A stretch of 64,000 nucleotides of DNA from the NCBI RefSeq assembly GCF_921294215.1, contig NZ_CAKLDM010000001.1, positions 62,001 through 126,000 on the forward strand. Reading direction: 5' to 3'. This document shows, piece by piece, positions 13,662 through 22,187 of this stretch; position 1 is the stretch's first letter, and each line of letters opens with the position of its first letter. Position numbers and translations under genes: made by a program. The notes beneath the pieces were generated by a model. It was not told the origin of the DNA and made no database searches. It was given only the letters and a program-made list of their open reading frames with translations. The stretch is from Vibrio marisflavi CECT 7928. Its GTDB lineage: Bacteria > Pseudomonadota > Gammaproteobacteria > Enterobacterales > Vibrionaceae.

Positions 13662-15527
13662 TTACAGTGCTGATTCCTGAGCTGTCTTGACTAGCTTTTT
13701 AAGGCTCAGTAAGTCTTGATAGGTGATGGCTTCTCCTCGACTTTGCTGGCTTTCGAGTTCTTCAGCGGCTTCTGAGAGCAAAGTGTAGCCCGCAAGAGCA
13801 GAGGCTCCTTTTATTGCATGCAAATGGTCTAGCATGTTGTCGATAAGCGAGAGTTGCTGACATTGCACAGCCGCATCCAGCTGTTCGTATAAACCGTCAA
13901 AAATCTTTTTATTCAAGCTAGGATCATTGGACTCGAGAAGCTTTCTGCTGAGGTCGGGGGCTGGACAAAGGTCGATGCCTCTCGATCTCTGTACATGAGA
14001 TACTTTGATAGTCACATTGTGTAGCGTTTTCATCTTTATAGGCTTTTTCAAATAGTCATTGAAGCCTGCTTGCTTGATTTGCAATCGCTCATCTGGATGC
14101 GTGTTGGCAGTTAGGGCTGCGATGTAGCACTCCGGGTCAAGTATGTGAGTGCTTTTTCGCCATGTTTTTATTAACTCCAGACCGCTCATTCCGGGCATTC
14201 GAATATCCATCAAAATAAGGTCGAAGACTTGTTTGCTGCCAAGCTTTAATGCTTCAAAACCCGAAGAGGCGGTATAGGCGTCGTGTCCTAGCGTCGTTAG
14301 CATTTGTTTGACAATTTTTGAGCTGGCTTGGAAGTCATCAATCACTAGGATTTTTAATGTCCAATCCGTCCGAGGCGAAGAGGGGAGATCTAACGGCTTC
14401 TGAACTTCATTAGTTGTGTCTTGTATCCATTGATACAGCTTGCCACTAAGGAATTCATAATCTGGACTTTGTAGAGTGCTTACATTATCCGCTATCGCTT
14501 TGACTCCCCATAAAGACAGTTGAGGATGTAAAGCTATAGGAGCATGGACATGGCTAATAGGGAGCTGCAAAGGTTCAACTCGCCCCTCAATAGGTAGAGT
14601 GACAGTGACAATGGTGCCTTTGCCAAAGTTACTGTTTAGCACAATGTCTCCATTCATCAAACGTATCAAAGACCGAGTAATGGACAGTCCAAGTCCCGAG
14701 CCCTGAGAGTCGTTGGTGCATTGAGTATATGGTTTGAAAATTAGAGGTAACATCGACTTCGGCACACCGATGCCAGAGTCTTCAATTGATATAACGAGTT
14801 GATTTTCATCAGCATCGACGTAAAGCAAAATATAGCCTCTGTCAGTAAACTTAATCGCGTTTCCCAGCAGGTTAATCAGTATTTGTTTTACACGCACTCT
14901 GTCGACGACGATTTTTAATGGCACTGTCTTAGTGATCAGCATCCGCAGGTGGATACTTTTCGCTGTCGCTTTAGGGGCGATGGTTAACATAGCTTGGTCA
15001 AATATTGGTAACAGCTCTGCTTGGTTTAAACTTAACTCAACCTGCCCAGCTTCAATCCGGGAAAAATCCAACACATTGTTAATGACTTCAAGCAAACCGT
15101 CTGAACATTGCACAGCGAGCTCGACGAGGTCATTCTGAGAGTAGTTGAGCTCTGAGCGTTTGAGCAGCTCCAAGGCCCCAGTTAGGCCATTGAGTGGAGT
15201 TCGTATCTCATGGCATATCGTGGTGAGATATTCGCTTTTTAACTGATTTAGCATTTCTGACCTCTTTTTTTCTTTTATCTGCTTACGCGTATACCTTTCT
15301 AGTGGCACAAACAAAATGAGAATAAAAACGAGCAGTAAAGCAAAGTGTGCTTGCGTCTTATGTAATATTGGTGGGTTGAAAATACTTTCATCTGACTGCC
15401 AATCCTTTTTGCCTATTAGCCAAAGCTCTTCGGATCTTATTGAGTAAAAAAGTCCATAAAGATCAACGATAAAGAAAATACTTAAAAACAGATAAATGAG
15501 ACGTACTTTTTTGGTAAAACTGGCCAA
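13662..15527 (-). CDS. Second hybrid sensor kinase, paralogous to SsrA-like kinase
   Basis: The product has 621 residues: membrane segment about 9-29, a short periplasmic loop of about 30 residues, a second segment about 60-76, HisKA with His106 in TICHEIRTPLNG, HATPase with GSGLGLSITRSL, a receiver with Asp397-Asp398, Asp441 and Lys494/495, and an HPt domain with His570 in LHAIKGASALAG. The receiver and the linker after it parallel those of the kinase at 10832 closely (both have HILDPEC/AILDPDC and ALTA(D/N)THP). The small sensor loop suggests it does not read the same signal. It is convergent with the first kinase and divergent from the spiC-sctC operon. There is only one response regulator nearby, so both may feed it. 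Confidence 0.82.
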   Translation of the reverse strand: MASFTKKVRLIYLFLSIFFIVDLYGLFYSIRSEELWLIGKKDWQSDESIFNPPILHKTQAHFALLLVFILILFVPLERYTRKQIKEKKRSEMLNQLKSEYLTTICHEIRTPLNGLTGALELLKRSELNYSQNDLVELAVQCSDGLLEVINNVLDFSRIEAGQVELSLNQAELLPIFDQAMLTIAPKATAKSIHLRMLITKTVPLKIVVDRVRVKQILINLLGNAIKFTDRGYILLYVDADENQLVISIEDSGIGVPKSMLPLIFKPYTQCTNDSQGSGLGLSITRSLIRLMNGDIVLNSNFGKGTIVTVTLPIEGRVEPLQLPISHVHAPIALHPQLSLWGVKAIADNVSTLQSPDYEFLSGKLYQWIQDTTNEVQKPLDLPSSPRTDWTLKILVIDDFQASSKIVKQMLTTLGHDAYTASSGFEALKLGSKQVFDLILMDIRMPGMSGLELIKTWRKSTHILDPECYIAALTANTHPDERLQIKQAGFNDYLKKPIKMKTLHNVTIKVSHVQRSRGIDLCPAPDLSRKLLESNDPSLNKKIFDGLYEQLDAAVQCQQLSLIDNMLDHLHAIKGASALAGYTLLSEAAEELESQQSRGEAITYQDLLSLKKLVKTAQESAL

Positions 15528-15686
15528 AGAGTTTCTCCAATAATGAAACCACTTGCATTATTACAAAGGCCGATAGTCATGAGCTTTTAAATTTGTGCAC
15601 ATTATTTTATCTAAGGTAAATACCCGATGGGCAGGCGGCGGTAAATTTTCAAAAATAGTGACAATATTTGAAAGCGGTAAGATTGA
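15528..15686. promoter_or_regulatory. Divergent promoter region kinase 2 / spiC-sctC operon
   Basis: This 159-bp region separates two divergent genes and must hold the promoter of the first T3SS operon. It contains GGTAAAT twice in direct orientation (15615-15621 and 15640-15646), 25 bp apart, a spacing compatible with a regulator dimer. No binding protein can be named from sequence alone. Confidence 0.35.
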
Positions 15687-16097
15687 ATGACTGATACCTC
15701 CATTTGGCACAAGCTTCAAAGCTGCGACTCAATTGTCATCGAATCTTGCTACGGAAAAGGCGCGGTATTGGATATCCAAGGGAATCATTCCAAAGCATTA
15801 GATTGCCCGAACGGATTGTGTCTAGGAATTGAGATTGTTTGGGCAGATTCCAGCAAAGTCGATATCAACCGTATCAGCTTACTTTTGTCTGCAAATGATG
15901 AGACGTTAAATTACGCGATCCTTCCTCAAGGAGAACGGTGGTTTCTTTGGCAGCGATACAGCGATGAGCCAAGTTCTGAACAGTTCACAAGTTGTCTTGA
16001 GCCTCATATCACCTTAGCAAAATATATCTCTTCGGGACTCTGTAAGCAGTCTATTCAAGATAAAGATAGTTTGCTTGAAATCATCAATTTAGCTTGA
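15687..16097 (+). CDS. spiC: SpiC/SsaB-like T3SS gatekeeper protein
   Basis: The product has 136 residues without a signal peptide or membrane segment. A stretch of about 50 residues (ISLLLSANDETLNYAILPQG, then WFLWQRYSDEPSSEQ and LEPHITLAKYISSGL) aligns by eye with the corresponding part of Salmonella SpiC/SsaB (LLLAAHPDVHDYAIQL, then EIEKHLALTCILK). As in SPI-2 it is the gene directly before the secretin gene, 13 bp upstream. SpiC acts in the bacterial cytosol with SsaM and SsaL/SctW to hold back effectors until translocators are exported; both partner genes are also in this window. Orthology rests on length, position and moderate similarity. Confidence 0.7.
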   Translation: MTDTSIWHKLQSCDSIVIESCYGKGAVLDIQGNHSKALDCPNGLCLGIEIVWADSSKVDINRISLLLSANDETLNYAILPQGERWFLWQRYSDEPSSEQFTSCLEPHITLAKYISSGLCKQSIQDKDSLLEIINLA

Positions 16098-16110
16098 AGG
16101 GAGTAATTAT

Positions 16111-17556
16111 ATGAAGTGGTTTGTTTTATTGCTGTTCTCTTGCTCGCTATCCTTTACTAGCTCCGCCGCTATGATTCCTTGGCAAGGCAGCGACTTTTTC
16201 ATGATAACTAAAGGTATGAAGCTTTCTTCATTGCTTGAAGCTTTTGGGTCCAATTATGGTATTCCGATGGTGGTTGACCCATCTGTGGATGATATTTATT
16301 CCGGAAGAATAGAAAGCAAAACACCCGACCAAATTCTCAACTACCTTTCTCGTTCGTTCAACTTGGCCTACTACTATGACGGAAGCTCACTCTATGTTTA
16401 CAAGCTCAGCCAAATAGAGCAAAAAATCGTGAGTCCTCAATTCATGCAAGCTAGCCAAATATCGACCTATTTGAGAAAGATGGGCATCAAGCCATCACGG
16501 TACTGCTCATTTAAGAAAATTCCCCAAATGAATGCGTTAGAAGTATCGGGAGTACCAGTATGTGTTGAAAGGGTCACGCAGCTCGCCACAAACTTAGACG
16601 ACAAGGTTTTACAGCAAGCGCAAAACAAAGAAACGATTCGAGTCTTTCCGCTGCGTTATGCCTCGGCTTCGGATAATGTCTACAAATATCGGGATCAACA
16701 AGTCACTGTTCCGGGCGTGGTCACAGTGTTGCAGAAAATGGCGCAAGGGCACGCACTACCTATCAATGAAGGTAAAGCCAAACCTACACGCTCAAATGTT
16801 GCCCTGCCAATCTTCTCCGCAGATCCAAGGCAGAACGCTGTGGTTGTACGCGGGCGTCAAGCCAACATGTCTCTGTATCACGACTTAATTGTGCAGCTTG
16901 ATAAGAAGCAAACTCAAATTCAAGTATCGGTAGAAATCATTGATGTCGACGCGGGAGATCTCAATAGTTTAGGTATTGATTGGTCGGCATCTGCCAAAAT
17001 TGGTAGCGGGCAGGTCAGCTTCAACACAGCTGATAGCACGGCAGGAGGAAGCTTTTCGACGGTAGTGAATGACACCAATAGCTTTTTGATTAAGTTGAGC
17101 GCGCTTGAGCAGCACTCAAAGGCCAAAGTGTTGTCGAGACCGTCTGTTGTTACATTAAATAATGTCCAAGCAATCTTAGATAGAAACATTACCTTTTACA
17201 CTAAGGTCTCGGGTGAAAACGTCGCTAATCTTGAATCGGTTACAACGGGCTCATTGCTGAGAGTGACACCAAGGCTGGTGAGCGACAATCAAGGTAAAAA
17301 GATCTTGTTAACGCTAAACATTCAAGATGGACGTCAAGTACCACAAAAAACCAGTAATTTGCCTCAAGTACAAAACTCAGAAATAGCGACTCAAGCGACT
17401 CTCAAGCCCGGTCAAAGTTTATTACTAGGTGGTTTTGTCCAAGATGAAGACACGGAAGTAAACCGAAAAATACCATTGCTTGGGGATATCCCTTTTCTGA
17501 GCTATGCTGGTTTCTGGTGTATGGAAGAGAAAAGAAGTTGCGGTGTAATCTGTTGA
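16111..17556 (+). pseudogene. sctC: SctC/SsaC secretin, C-terminus lost to IS256 insertion
   Basis: The gene begins with a signal peptide (residues 1-20) and has the N0/N1/N3 domains and secretin domain of SsaC-type outer-membrane rings (for example LRYASASDNVYKYRDQ, SRPSVVTLNNVQA, LKPGQSLLLGGFV and RKIPLLGDIPFL). At 17498 the reading frame runs into an IS256-family element, so the last 18 residues (SYAGFWCMEEKRSCGVIC) are IS-encoded. About 28 native residues are missing, including the final conserved beta strand of the secretin domain and any pilotin-binding tail. Joining the two sides through one copy of the 9-bp duplication restores a frame of 491 residues, close to SsaC. It encodes the outer-membrane ring; the truncated product is probably non-functional. 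Confidence 0.92.
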
Positions 17557-18864
17557 TGTAGTTCTCACCAGAACGATTAACAGAAAGGTACACCGCATGA
17601 CTGATAATACTGTTGTTTCACTGAATACACCACAAGACCCGCTCACTGAATTGATACGCCAAGGTGCAAGAGACTTAATTTCACAAGCTGTTGAAGCGGA
17701 GCTTCAGCAGCTGCTTACTCAATATCAGAATACGATGGTTGACGGCAAACAAGCCATAGTTCGCAATGGTTTCTTACCTGAGAGAACCTTACAAACAGGT
17801 GTCGGCGATGTGGAAGTGCAAATTCCTAAGGTACGAGATCGCTCAGGGAATGGTGTTAAATTTAATAGCAGCTTGATACCACCGTATCTCAAGCGAACTA
17901 AAAACATAGCAACACTGCTCCCACTGCTCTATCTCAAGGGGATATCGACGGGCGATATGCTACCCGCTCTTGAGTCGCTGCTCGGTAAGGATGCAAAAGG
18001 ACTCTCAGCCAACAGTATCTGTCGCCTCAAGGAGCAATGGCATGAAGAATACGAGCAGTGGCGCAAACGAGACCTCGGTAAGCGTCGCTATGTCTACGTC
18101 TGGGCTGACGGTATTTACTGTCACGTCAGAATGGACGACAAGCTCTGTTTGCTCGTCATTATTGGCGTCGATGACACTGGGCGCAAAGAAGTCCTTGGCG
18201 TTCTGGATGGTCATCGAGAGTCAGAAGCAAGTTGGACGGAACTCATTGAGCAGTTACGAGCACAGGGATTACAGTTAGCACCAAAGCTAGCCATCGGAGA
18301 TGGCGCACTTGGTTTCTGGAAAGCGGTTGCTAAGTGCTGGCCTCAAACGGGTCAGCAGCGTTGCTGGGTACATAAGACAGCGAATGTGCTTAACAAGGTG
18401 CCCAAAAGTGTTCAGCCTAGGATGAAGGAAGCACTGCAAGATATCTGGATGGCAGAGACCAGGAATGAGGCTTATCATGCCTTCTCAACCTTCCAGAAGC
18501 GCTTCGAAGCCAAGTACCCAAAAGCAACGGACTGCTTGGTGAAAGACAAAGCTGAAATGTTAGCGTTCTACGATTACCCAGCAGAGCACTGGGTTCATAT
18601 CAGGACGACGAACCCGATAGAATCAATGTTCGCCACAGTACGCTTGCGCACGAACAAGACGAAGAACTGTGGAAACAGAAAGACTACGTTGATGATGGCT
18701 TACAAGTTAATGCGCAGTGCAGAGACGAAGTGGCGTCGTCTACGAGGTTTTAAACTCCTGGCTGATGTTGTGAAAGATGTTCGCTTCATCGATGGGGTGA
18801 AAGAAATGGAGACTCATCAACAGGCTACTGCATGATCTCCATACACCACATTTGACAATAGCTC
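17499..18864 (+). mobile_element. IS256-family insertion sequence, copy 1 (in sctC)
   Basis: The element is 1,366 bp, bounded by imperfect inverted repeats of about 27 bp starting GAGCTAT on both ends and sharing GGTGTATGGA inside. It is flanked by a perfect 9-bp direct duplication CCCTTTTCT (17490-17498 and 18865-18873), the size expected of the family. It contains one transposase gene read in the same direction as the interrupted secretin gene. The second copy at 50576-51941 has the same length, termini and transposase, so both inserted recently. Outward promoters are known for IS256 relatives; whether this one reads into sctD is unknown. Confidence 0.97.
17597..18835 (+). CDS. IS256/Mutator-family transposase, copy 1
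   Basis: The product has 412 residues, the usual length. The catalytic triad regions of the Mutator family are visible: the first aspartate in YVYVWADGIYCHVRMD, the second in KLAIGDGALGFWKAV, and the glutamate in TTNPIESMFATVRLRT. It catalyses movement of the element, normally through an excised circle. The gene is intact and preceded by AGAAAGG. The identical protein is encoded by copy 2. Confidence 0.97.
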   Translation: MTDNTVVSLNTPQDPLTELIRQGARDLISQAVEAELQQLLTQYQNTMVDGKQAIVRNGFLPERTLQTGVGDVEVQIPKVRDRSGNGVKFNSSLIPPYLKRTKNIATLLPLLYLKGISTGDMLPALESLLGKDAKGLSANSICRLKEQWHEEYEQWRKRDLGKRRYVYVWADGIYCHVRMDDKLCLLVIIGVDDTGRKEVLGVLDGHRESEASWTELIEQLRAQGLQLAPKLAIGDGALGFWKAVAKCWPQTGQQRCWVHKTANVLNKVPKSVQPRMKEALQDIWMAETRNEAYHAFSTFQKRFEAKYPKATDCLVKDKAEMLAFYDYPAEHWVHIRTTNPIESMFATVRLRTNKTKNCGNRKTTLMMAYKLMRSAETKWRRLRGFKLLADVVKDVRFIDGVKEMETHQQATA

Positions 18865-18865
18865 C

Positions 18866-18961
18866 CCTTTTCTTGGCGCACTCTTTAGAAGTAAGGACCA
18901 CACGAAAAACAGTGTCATACGCTTATTTCTAATTAAAGCATCACCCATTTCATTAGGGTAA
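18866..18961 (+). pseudogene. sctC: Remnant 3' end of sctC
   Basis: Directly after the IS the sctC frame resumes as PFLGALFRSKDHTKNSVIRL then FLIKASPISLG and TAA at 18959-18961. GALFR and the RLFLIK strand are what the secretin C-terminus should look like. This proves that the IS sits inside sctC and that the gene was intact before insertion. It has no start codon and is not expected to be translated. Confidence 0.93.
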
Positions 18962-18970
18962 GGTGGTCAA

Positions 18971-20197
18971 GTGTTTTCAAAGTGGAAGCTTTTAGTTTTA
19001 AGCGGCAGCCTTAAAGGCCGCGAGCTCAGACTGCCGGAAGGTGAGTTTACAATAGGTTCAAAAGACTCGGATTTATCCGTGCTTTTGCAAAACGATGTTC
19101 AGTCGACCCTGCTTGTCAGCTCTGAAGAAGTGCTCATTAAAGAAGACTCAACTCCACTTTGGTATCAAGGCGAGAAGCAAGTGAACCCTTCGCCGATACC
19201 GCCTTCGACCGTTATTGACTTAGCGGGTTTTTGCTTTGTTCTTGGTGTCGAAGAGCAAAGCCTATCATTGGAAGATATTCCTAAAAGGCAGAAGCAAGCT
19301 CGTAAGCGAGAGGCCCGAAACTGGCTGGCGATTACTTTGTTTACTTTGACTTTGCTCTTTGCAAGCTTACTCGTTTATTTGGGTTGGCTGGCCTATAAAG
19401 CGCCGAAAGTGCCGCCTTTTGATCCTAAAGCTTGGCTACAGAGCCAAACGAATTTAGCAGAGTATCGAGACTTACACTTGTCTTGGTCTGATAGTGGAAT
19501 TGTGACAGTTGGCGGTTACTGCACCGACTCTAAAAGTTATCAATCTTTGCTGGGGAAATTGACCAGTTTCGGTATGCATTATAGCAACGAGGCGATATGC
19601 CAAGACGACATTATTCACAACGTTTACTTTGTCCTTCAACAAAATGGCTACTCCCATGTGGTTGTTCACTCTGGGAAAGAACCCGGTACTATCATCATTG
19701 CGGGAGATATTTATGCAGACAAGCTTTGGGAGAAGGTGAGCCGGGTGATCGCTCAAGTTAAAGGTCTGAAATCTTGGGAGGTCAAAAGTGAGAAAGACAA
19801 AGGCATGGGTGGTCTTTTAGACGCACTTAAAGCGAACCACTTACTTGATGAATTGAGTCTTTCGAGACATGGTCAGACAACAACCATTACTGGGCACCTT
19901 TCTGCGGAAAAAGAAAAACAGCTGAAGCAGATACTTGCGAACATCTCTCAACAGGATTCATCAAATCGAGTCATTTATCAAAATATCCCGGTAAGCCAAT
20001 CCATGTTGAGCCTATTCCCAGCTTCCATTCGAAGTTTTGGTGGCAATGCGAAGAAACCTTATCTCATATTGGCAAATGGTATGCGCATTGAGATTGGTAC
20101 TCAGCTACCGAATGGCTATCAAGTAACGAACTTGGACCCATCAGGTGTTGAGCTTGTAAAAGATGGGCAGATTCTGCATATCCCTTTGAATATATAG
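18971..20197 (+). CDS. sctD: SctD/SsaD inner-membrane ring protein
   Basis: The product has 408 residues, close to SsaD. A cytoplasmic forkhead-associated-like domain (residues 1 to about 100, with KGRELRLPEGEFTIGSKDSD) is followed by a single membrane span (about 118-140) and a periplasmic region with ring-building/BON-like modules. SctD forms the outer part of the inner-membrane ring and meets the secretin in the periplasm. It starts 9 bp after the original sctC stop, so it was in the spiC-sctC operon. The upstream IS now separates it from that promoter and may have polar effects, or may supply a new promoter. Confidence 0.88.
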   Translation: MFSKWKLLVLSGSLKGRELRLPEGEFTIGSKDSDLSVLLQNDVQSTLLVSSEEVLIKEDSTPLWYQGEKQVNPSPIPPSTVIDLAGFCFVLGVEEQSLSLEDIPKRQKQARKREARNWLAITLFTLTLLFASLLVYLGWLAYKAPKVPPFDPKAWLQSQTNLAEYRDLHLSWSDSGIVTVGGYCTDSKSYQSLLGKLTSFGMHYSNEAICQDDIIHNVYFVLQQNGYSHVVVHSGKEPGTIIIAGDIYADKLWEKVSRVIAQVKGLKSWEVKSEKDKGMGGLLDALKANHLLDELSLSRHGQTTTITGHLSAEKEKQLKQILANISQQDSSNRVIYQNIPVSQSMLSLFPASIRSFGGNAKKPYLILANGMRIEIGTQLPNGYQVTNLDPSGVELVKDGQILHIPLNI

Positions 20198-20206
20198 AGG
20201 TTAACT

Positions 20207-20458
20207 ATGGCAACTATTACTGAGCTAGAAGACCGCTTAAAGGCTGATAATCACGGACAATATAAACATGAGCTCGAAGCTTTGTTAGAGCTGCATATAT
20301 TGGCGTTATCGACTCGTCTCAAACAAGGCTGTGAGCCTGACATTTATCAACGAAGTCAAGTTCAGCTCGACGCATGTTTGGCATCAAAGCGTGTTATATC
20401 AACACTTTGGCAACGCTACCACAAAGCGTCGGAGCAACTATTTACAGCTAAGTCGTAG
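20207..20458 (+). CDS. ssaE: SsaE-like T3SS chaperone
   Basis: The product has 83 residues, all predicted helical and charged, with no signal peptide. It lies 9 bp after sctD, exactly where ssaE sits in SPI-2 (ssaB-C-D-E), and has the size of SsaE. SsaE/EscE-type proteins work in the cytosol as small co-chaperones, for the needle subunit or translocators. The assignment is mainly by position and length. Confidence 0.72.
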   Translation: MATITELEDRLKADNHGQYKHELEALLELHILALSTRLKQGCEPDIYQRSQVQLDACLASKRVISTLWQRYHKASEQLFTAKS

Positions 20459-20475
20459 CAAGAATTTGGATCTCA

Positions 20476-20491
20476 GGTGTAGACCGTATAG
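20476..20491 (+). promoter_or_regulatory. Shared T3SS upstream motif (site 1)
   Basis: The 16-base string GGTGTAGACCGTATAG lies 72 bp before the AraC-regulator start. Close relatives occur before ssaM (GGTGTTCACCTGATAG, 35239) and before sctR (GGTGTTTAACGTATAG, 50376), all in the same orientation. It may be a binding site for a T3SS regulator. Confidence 0.4.
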
Positions 20492-20563
20492 AGGTTAGCA
20501 CATGGAAAAGTCAAGATGGTCAGCATGAGAAGGAAGCAGCAATTTCGATAGCGGAGTTATCTA

Positions 20564-21268
20564 ATGAAAACGATTCAGTTTATTTTTTGTAAAGGCCCTA
20601 TTCAAGTCGTTGTAAGAGATAAGCCACACTCTTTTCCTCAAAATAGTTTGGTTGTAACCGATGACTCAGCTGTTATATCTAGTGCCAGTCGAGACAATTG
20701 GTCGAGCTATGTTTTTTACGTCGGTGATTTTCAACAGGTTTATCGAGCTTTGTTTGATTTACTGGAGCCGAGTACGTTTTTCCTACCCAATGTGAGTGAA
20801 GCAAGAGATCTTCCAATTGATAGCGAATTTATCAAGGTGTCACAGGATTTAGGAAATGCCAGTCGTAAGACGCTGTTGCAGTTTGTATATTCATACTGCT
20901 TAGGCATGGATAGGCAATACTTTTCTCAGCTGTTGCACAGCTTAGTTGATGCGAACAAAGAGTTTTTTGACTACTTAGAAAGCAACTTCCTTAACCCTTG
21001 GTCGGTGTCCAAATATGCTGAAGAGCTTGGTATCACGGTAAGAAAACTGAATATTCTTTTTTACGAGAAGTTTGGCATATCAGCTAAGCATTGGCTGATA
21101 GAAAGGCGTCTCGAACATGGCCGCGAGATGCTGCTGGCAACAAAAACTAAAGTATCTGATATCGCCATGGACTGTGGCTTTAGTAATCACGCTCACTTTT
21201 CGGACTGCTTCAAGAAGAAATACGGCTATTCTCCGACGCATATCCGAGAGACCACACAAGCTTTTTGA
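20564..21268 (+). CDS. AraC-family regulator, EsrC-like
   Basis: The product has 234 residues. The C-terminal third holds two AraC helix-turn-helix motifs (WSVSKYAEELGITVRKLNIL and the VSDIAMDCGFSNHAHFSDCF region followed by KKKYGYSPTHIRE). The N-terminal part resembles no ligand domain I can name. In Edwardsiella the AraC-type EsrC lies inside the T3SS cluster at the same relative position, between esaD/E and the needle gene, and acts below EsrB. A GGAG ribosome site lies 8 bases before the ATG. It stands apart from ssaE by 105 bp that contain a motif shared with two other T3SS units. Confidence 0.82.
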   Translation: MKTIQFIFCKGPIQVVVRDKPHSFPQNSLVVTDDSAVISSASRDNWSSYVFYVGDFQQVYRALFDLLEPSTFFLPNVSEARDLPIDSEFIKVSQDLGNASRKTLLQFVYSYCLGMDRQYFSQLLHSLVDANKEFFDYLESNFLNPWSVSKYAEELGITVRKLNILFYEKFGISAKHWLIERRLEHGREMLLATKTKVSDIAMDCGFSNHAHFSDCFKKKYGYSPTHIRETTQAF

Positions 21269-21295
21269 ATTTGCGCTAGACGCTAAGGGGATAAG

Positions 21296-21511
21296 ATGGA
21301 TTTACAACAACTCACCAATCAACTTGCAACACTTTCGGGTCAAGCATCTCAGCAAATTCAAAGCAAGATGACAGCGGGAGATTTGCAAGACCCAGACAAG
21401 TTGCTTCAAGCGCAGTTTAGTGTTCAGCAGTATTCCACTTTCGTCAATTATGAAAGTGCAATTATTAAAACCATAAAAGATATGTTGAGTGGAATTATTC
21501 AGAAGATATGA
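21296..21511 (+). CDS. sctF: SctF/SsaG needle subunit
   Basis: The product has 71 residues, the exact length of Salmonella SsaG. It shares the hallmark C-terminal run VQQYSTFVNYESAIIKTIKD then MLSGII, nearly identical to SsaG as remembered. It polymerises into the extracellular needle. An AAGGGG site precedes the ATG. The stop overlaps the next start by 4 bp, so sctF-ssaH-sctI-sctJ are translationally coupled. Confidence 0.95.
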   Translation: MDLQQLTNQLATLSGQASQQIQSKMTAGDLQDPDKLLQAQFSVQQYSTFVNYESAIIKTIKDMLSGIIQKI

Positions 21512-21843
21512 GTGAGTTGAGCAGCGATCTTACCAAATTACTAGTGGAATCAGCGTTTGCAGCGGTCAATAACAACTTGTTGAAAGAGGCTGCAGCACTG
21601 AATGAAGCAATTCAAACGCTAGAGCTTAACAGCTCGTTAAAGCAAGTTTGCCAAGCCATTATCTACTTAGGGATGGGGCAAGACAGCCAAGCTCTTTTAG
21701 CGGCGAAAAACTCAGACATGGTAGAAGCTAGAGCCGTTGAGTCTTTAGTCGGTCAATCCATGGATTTGGATACTTCAACTTACGACGAGAATGAGCCTGC
21801 GGTCCAACTTATGAAGTTGTTATCGGAATCAGAAAGGAGCTGA
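21508..21843 (+). CDS. ssaH: SsaH/SctG-like needle chaperone
   Basis: The product has 111 residues and is helical, of the PscG/EscG/SsaH type, which binds the needle subunit's C-terminus in the cytosol together with the SsaE-type partner. Helical repeats such as AALNEAIQTLELNSSLKQVC then QAIIYLGMGQDSQALLAAKN have a TPR-like look. It overlaps sctF by 4 bp and precedes sctI by 2 bp, as in SPI-2. It is longer than Salmonella SsaH. Confidence 0.75.
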   Translation: MSELSSDLTKLLVESAFAAVNNNLLKEAAALNEAIQTLELNSSLKQVCQAIIYLGMGQDSQALLAAKNSDMVEARAVESLVGQSMDLDTSTYDENEPAVQLMKLLSESERS

Positions 21844-21845
21844 GT

Positions 21846-22187
21846 ATGGACGTGAATACTGTGCAAAAATTGGCACTCTCGACAGAGAAGGTAAGCCAAG
21901 ATATGGCGGAGCCGCATCCAGATCAAGTGGCTATGTTTAACCAGATGATGAACCCCGCAACTACTCCTTCTGCGGGAGAAACCATCGTTTCAAGCATCCA
22001 GCAGCAGGGCGTGCAGATCGAGTCGGCGATGCAGCACTTGAAGGTAGAGTCCATGCATCAGCTGACGCCGGAAAGAATGTTGACTACCCAACTTAATATT
22101 GTGCAGTCAGTAGTGATGGTTGAGCTTGTGGCCAAAACGGCGGGCTCGGCTGCCCAGTCGATAAATAAACTTACGAGTATGCAATGA
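21846..22187 (+). CDS. sctI: SctI/SsaI inner rod protein
   Basis: The product has 113 residues. The C-terminal part (MLTTQLNIVQSVVMVELVAK then TAGSAAQSINKLTSMQ) has the small-residue-rich helix typical of the inner rod, which connects the export gate to the needle. It lies between ssaH and sctJ with a strong AAAGGAG site and a 4-bp overlap with sctJ. Order and overlaps match SPI-2. Confidence 0.87.
   Translation: MDVNTVQKLALSTEKVSQDMAEPHPDQVAMFNQMMNPATTPSAGETIVSSIQQQGVQIESAMQHLKVESMHQLTPERMLTTQLNIVQSVVMVELVAKTAGSAAQSINKLTSMQ

Noticed and set aside
17725..18478. Short frames inside both IS copies
   Set aside because: They are exactly repeated shadows of the transposase gene in other frames; IS256 elements encode only one protein.
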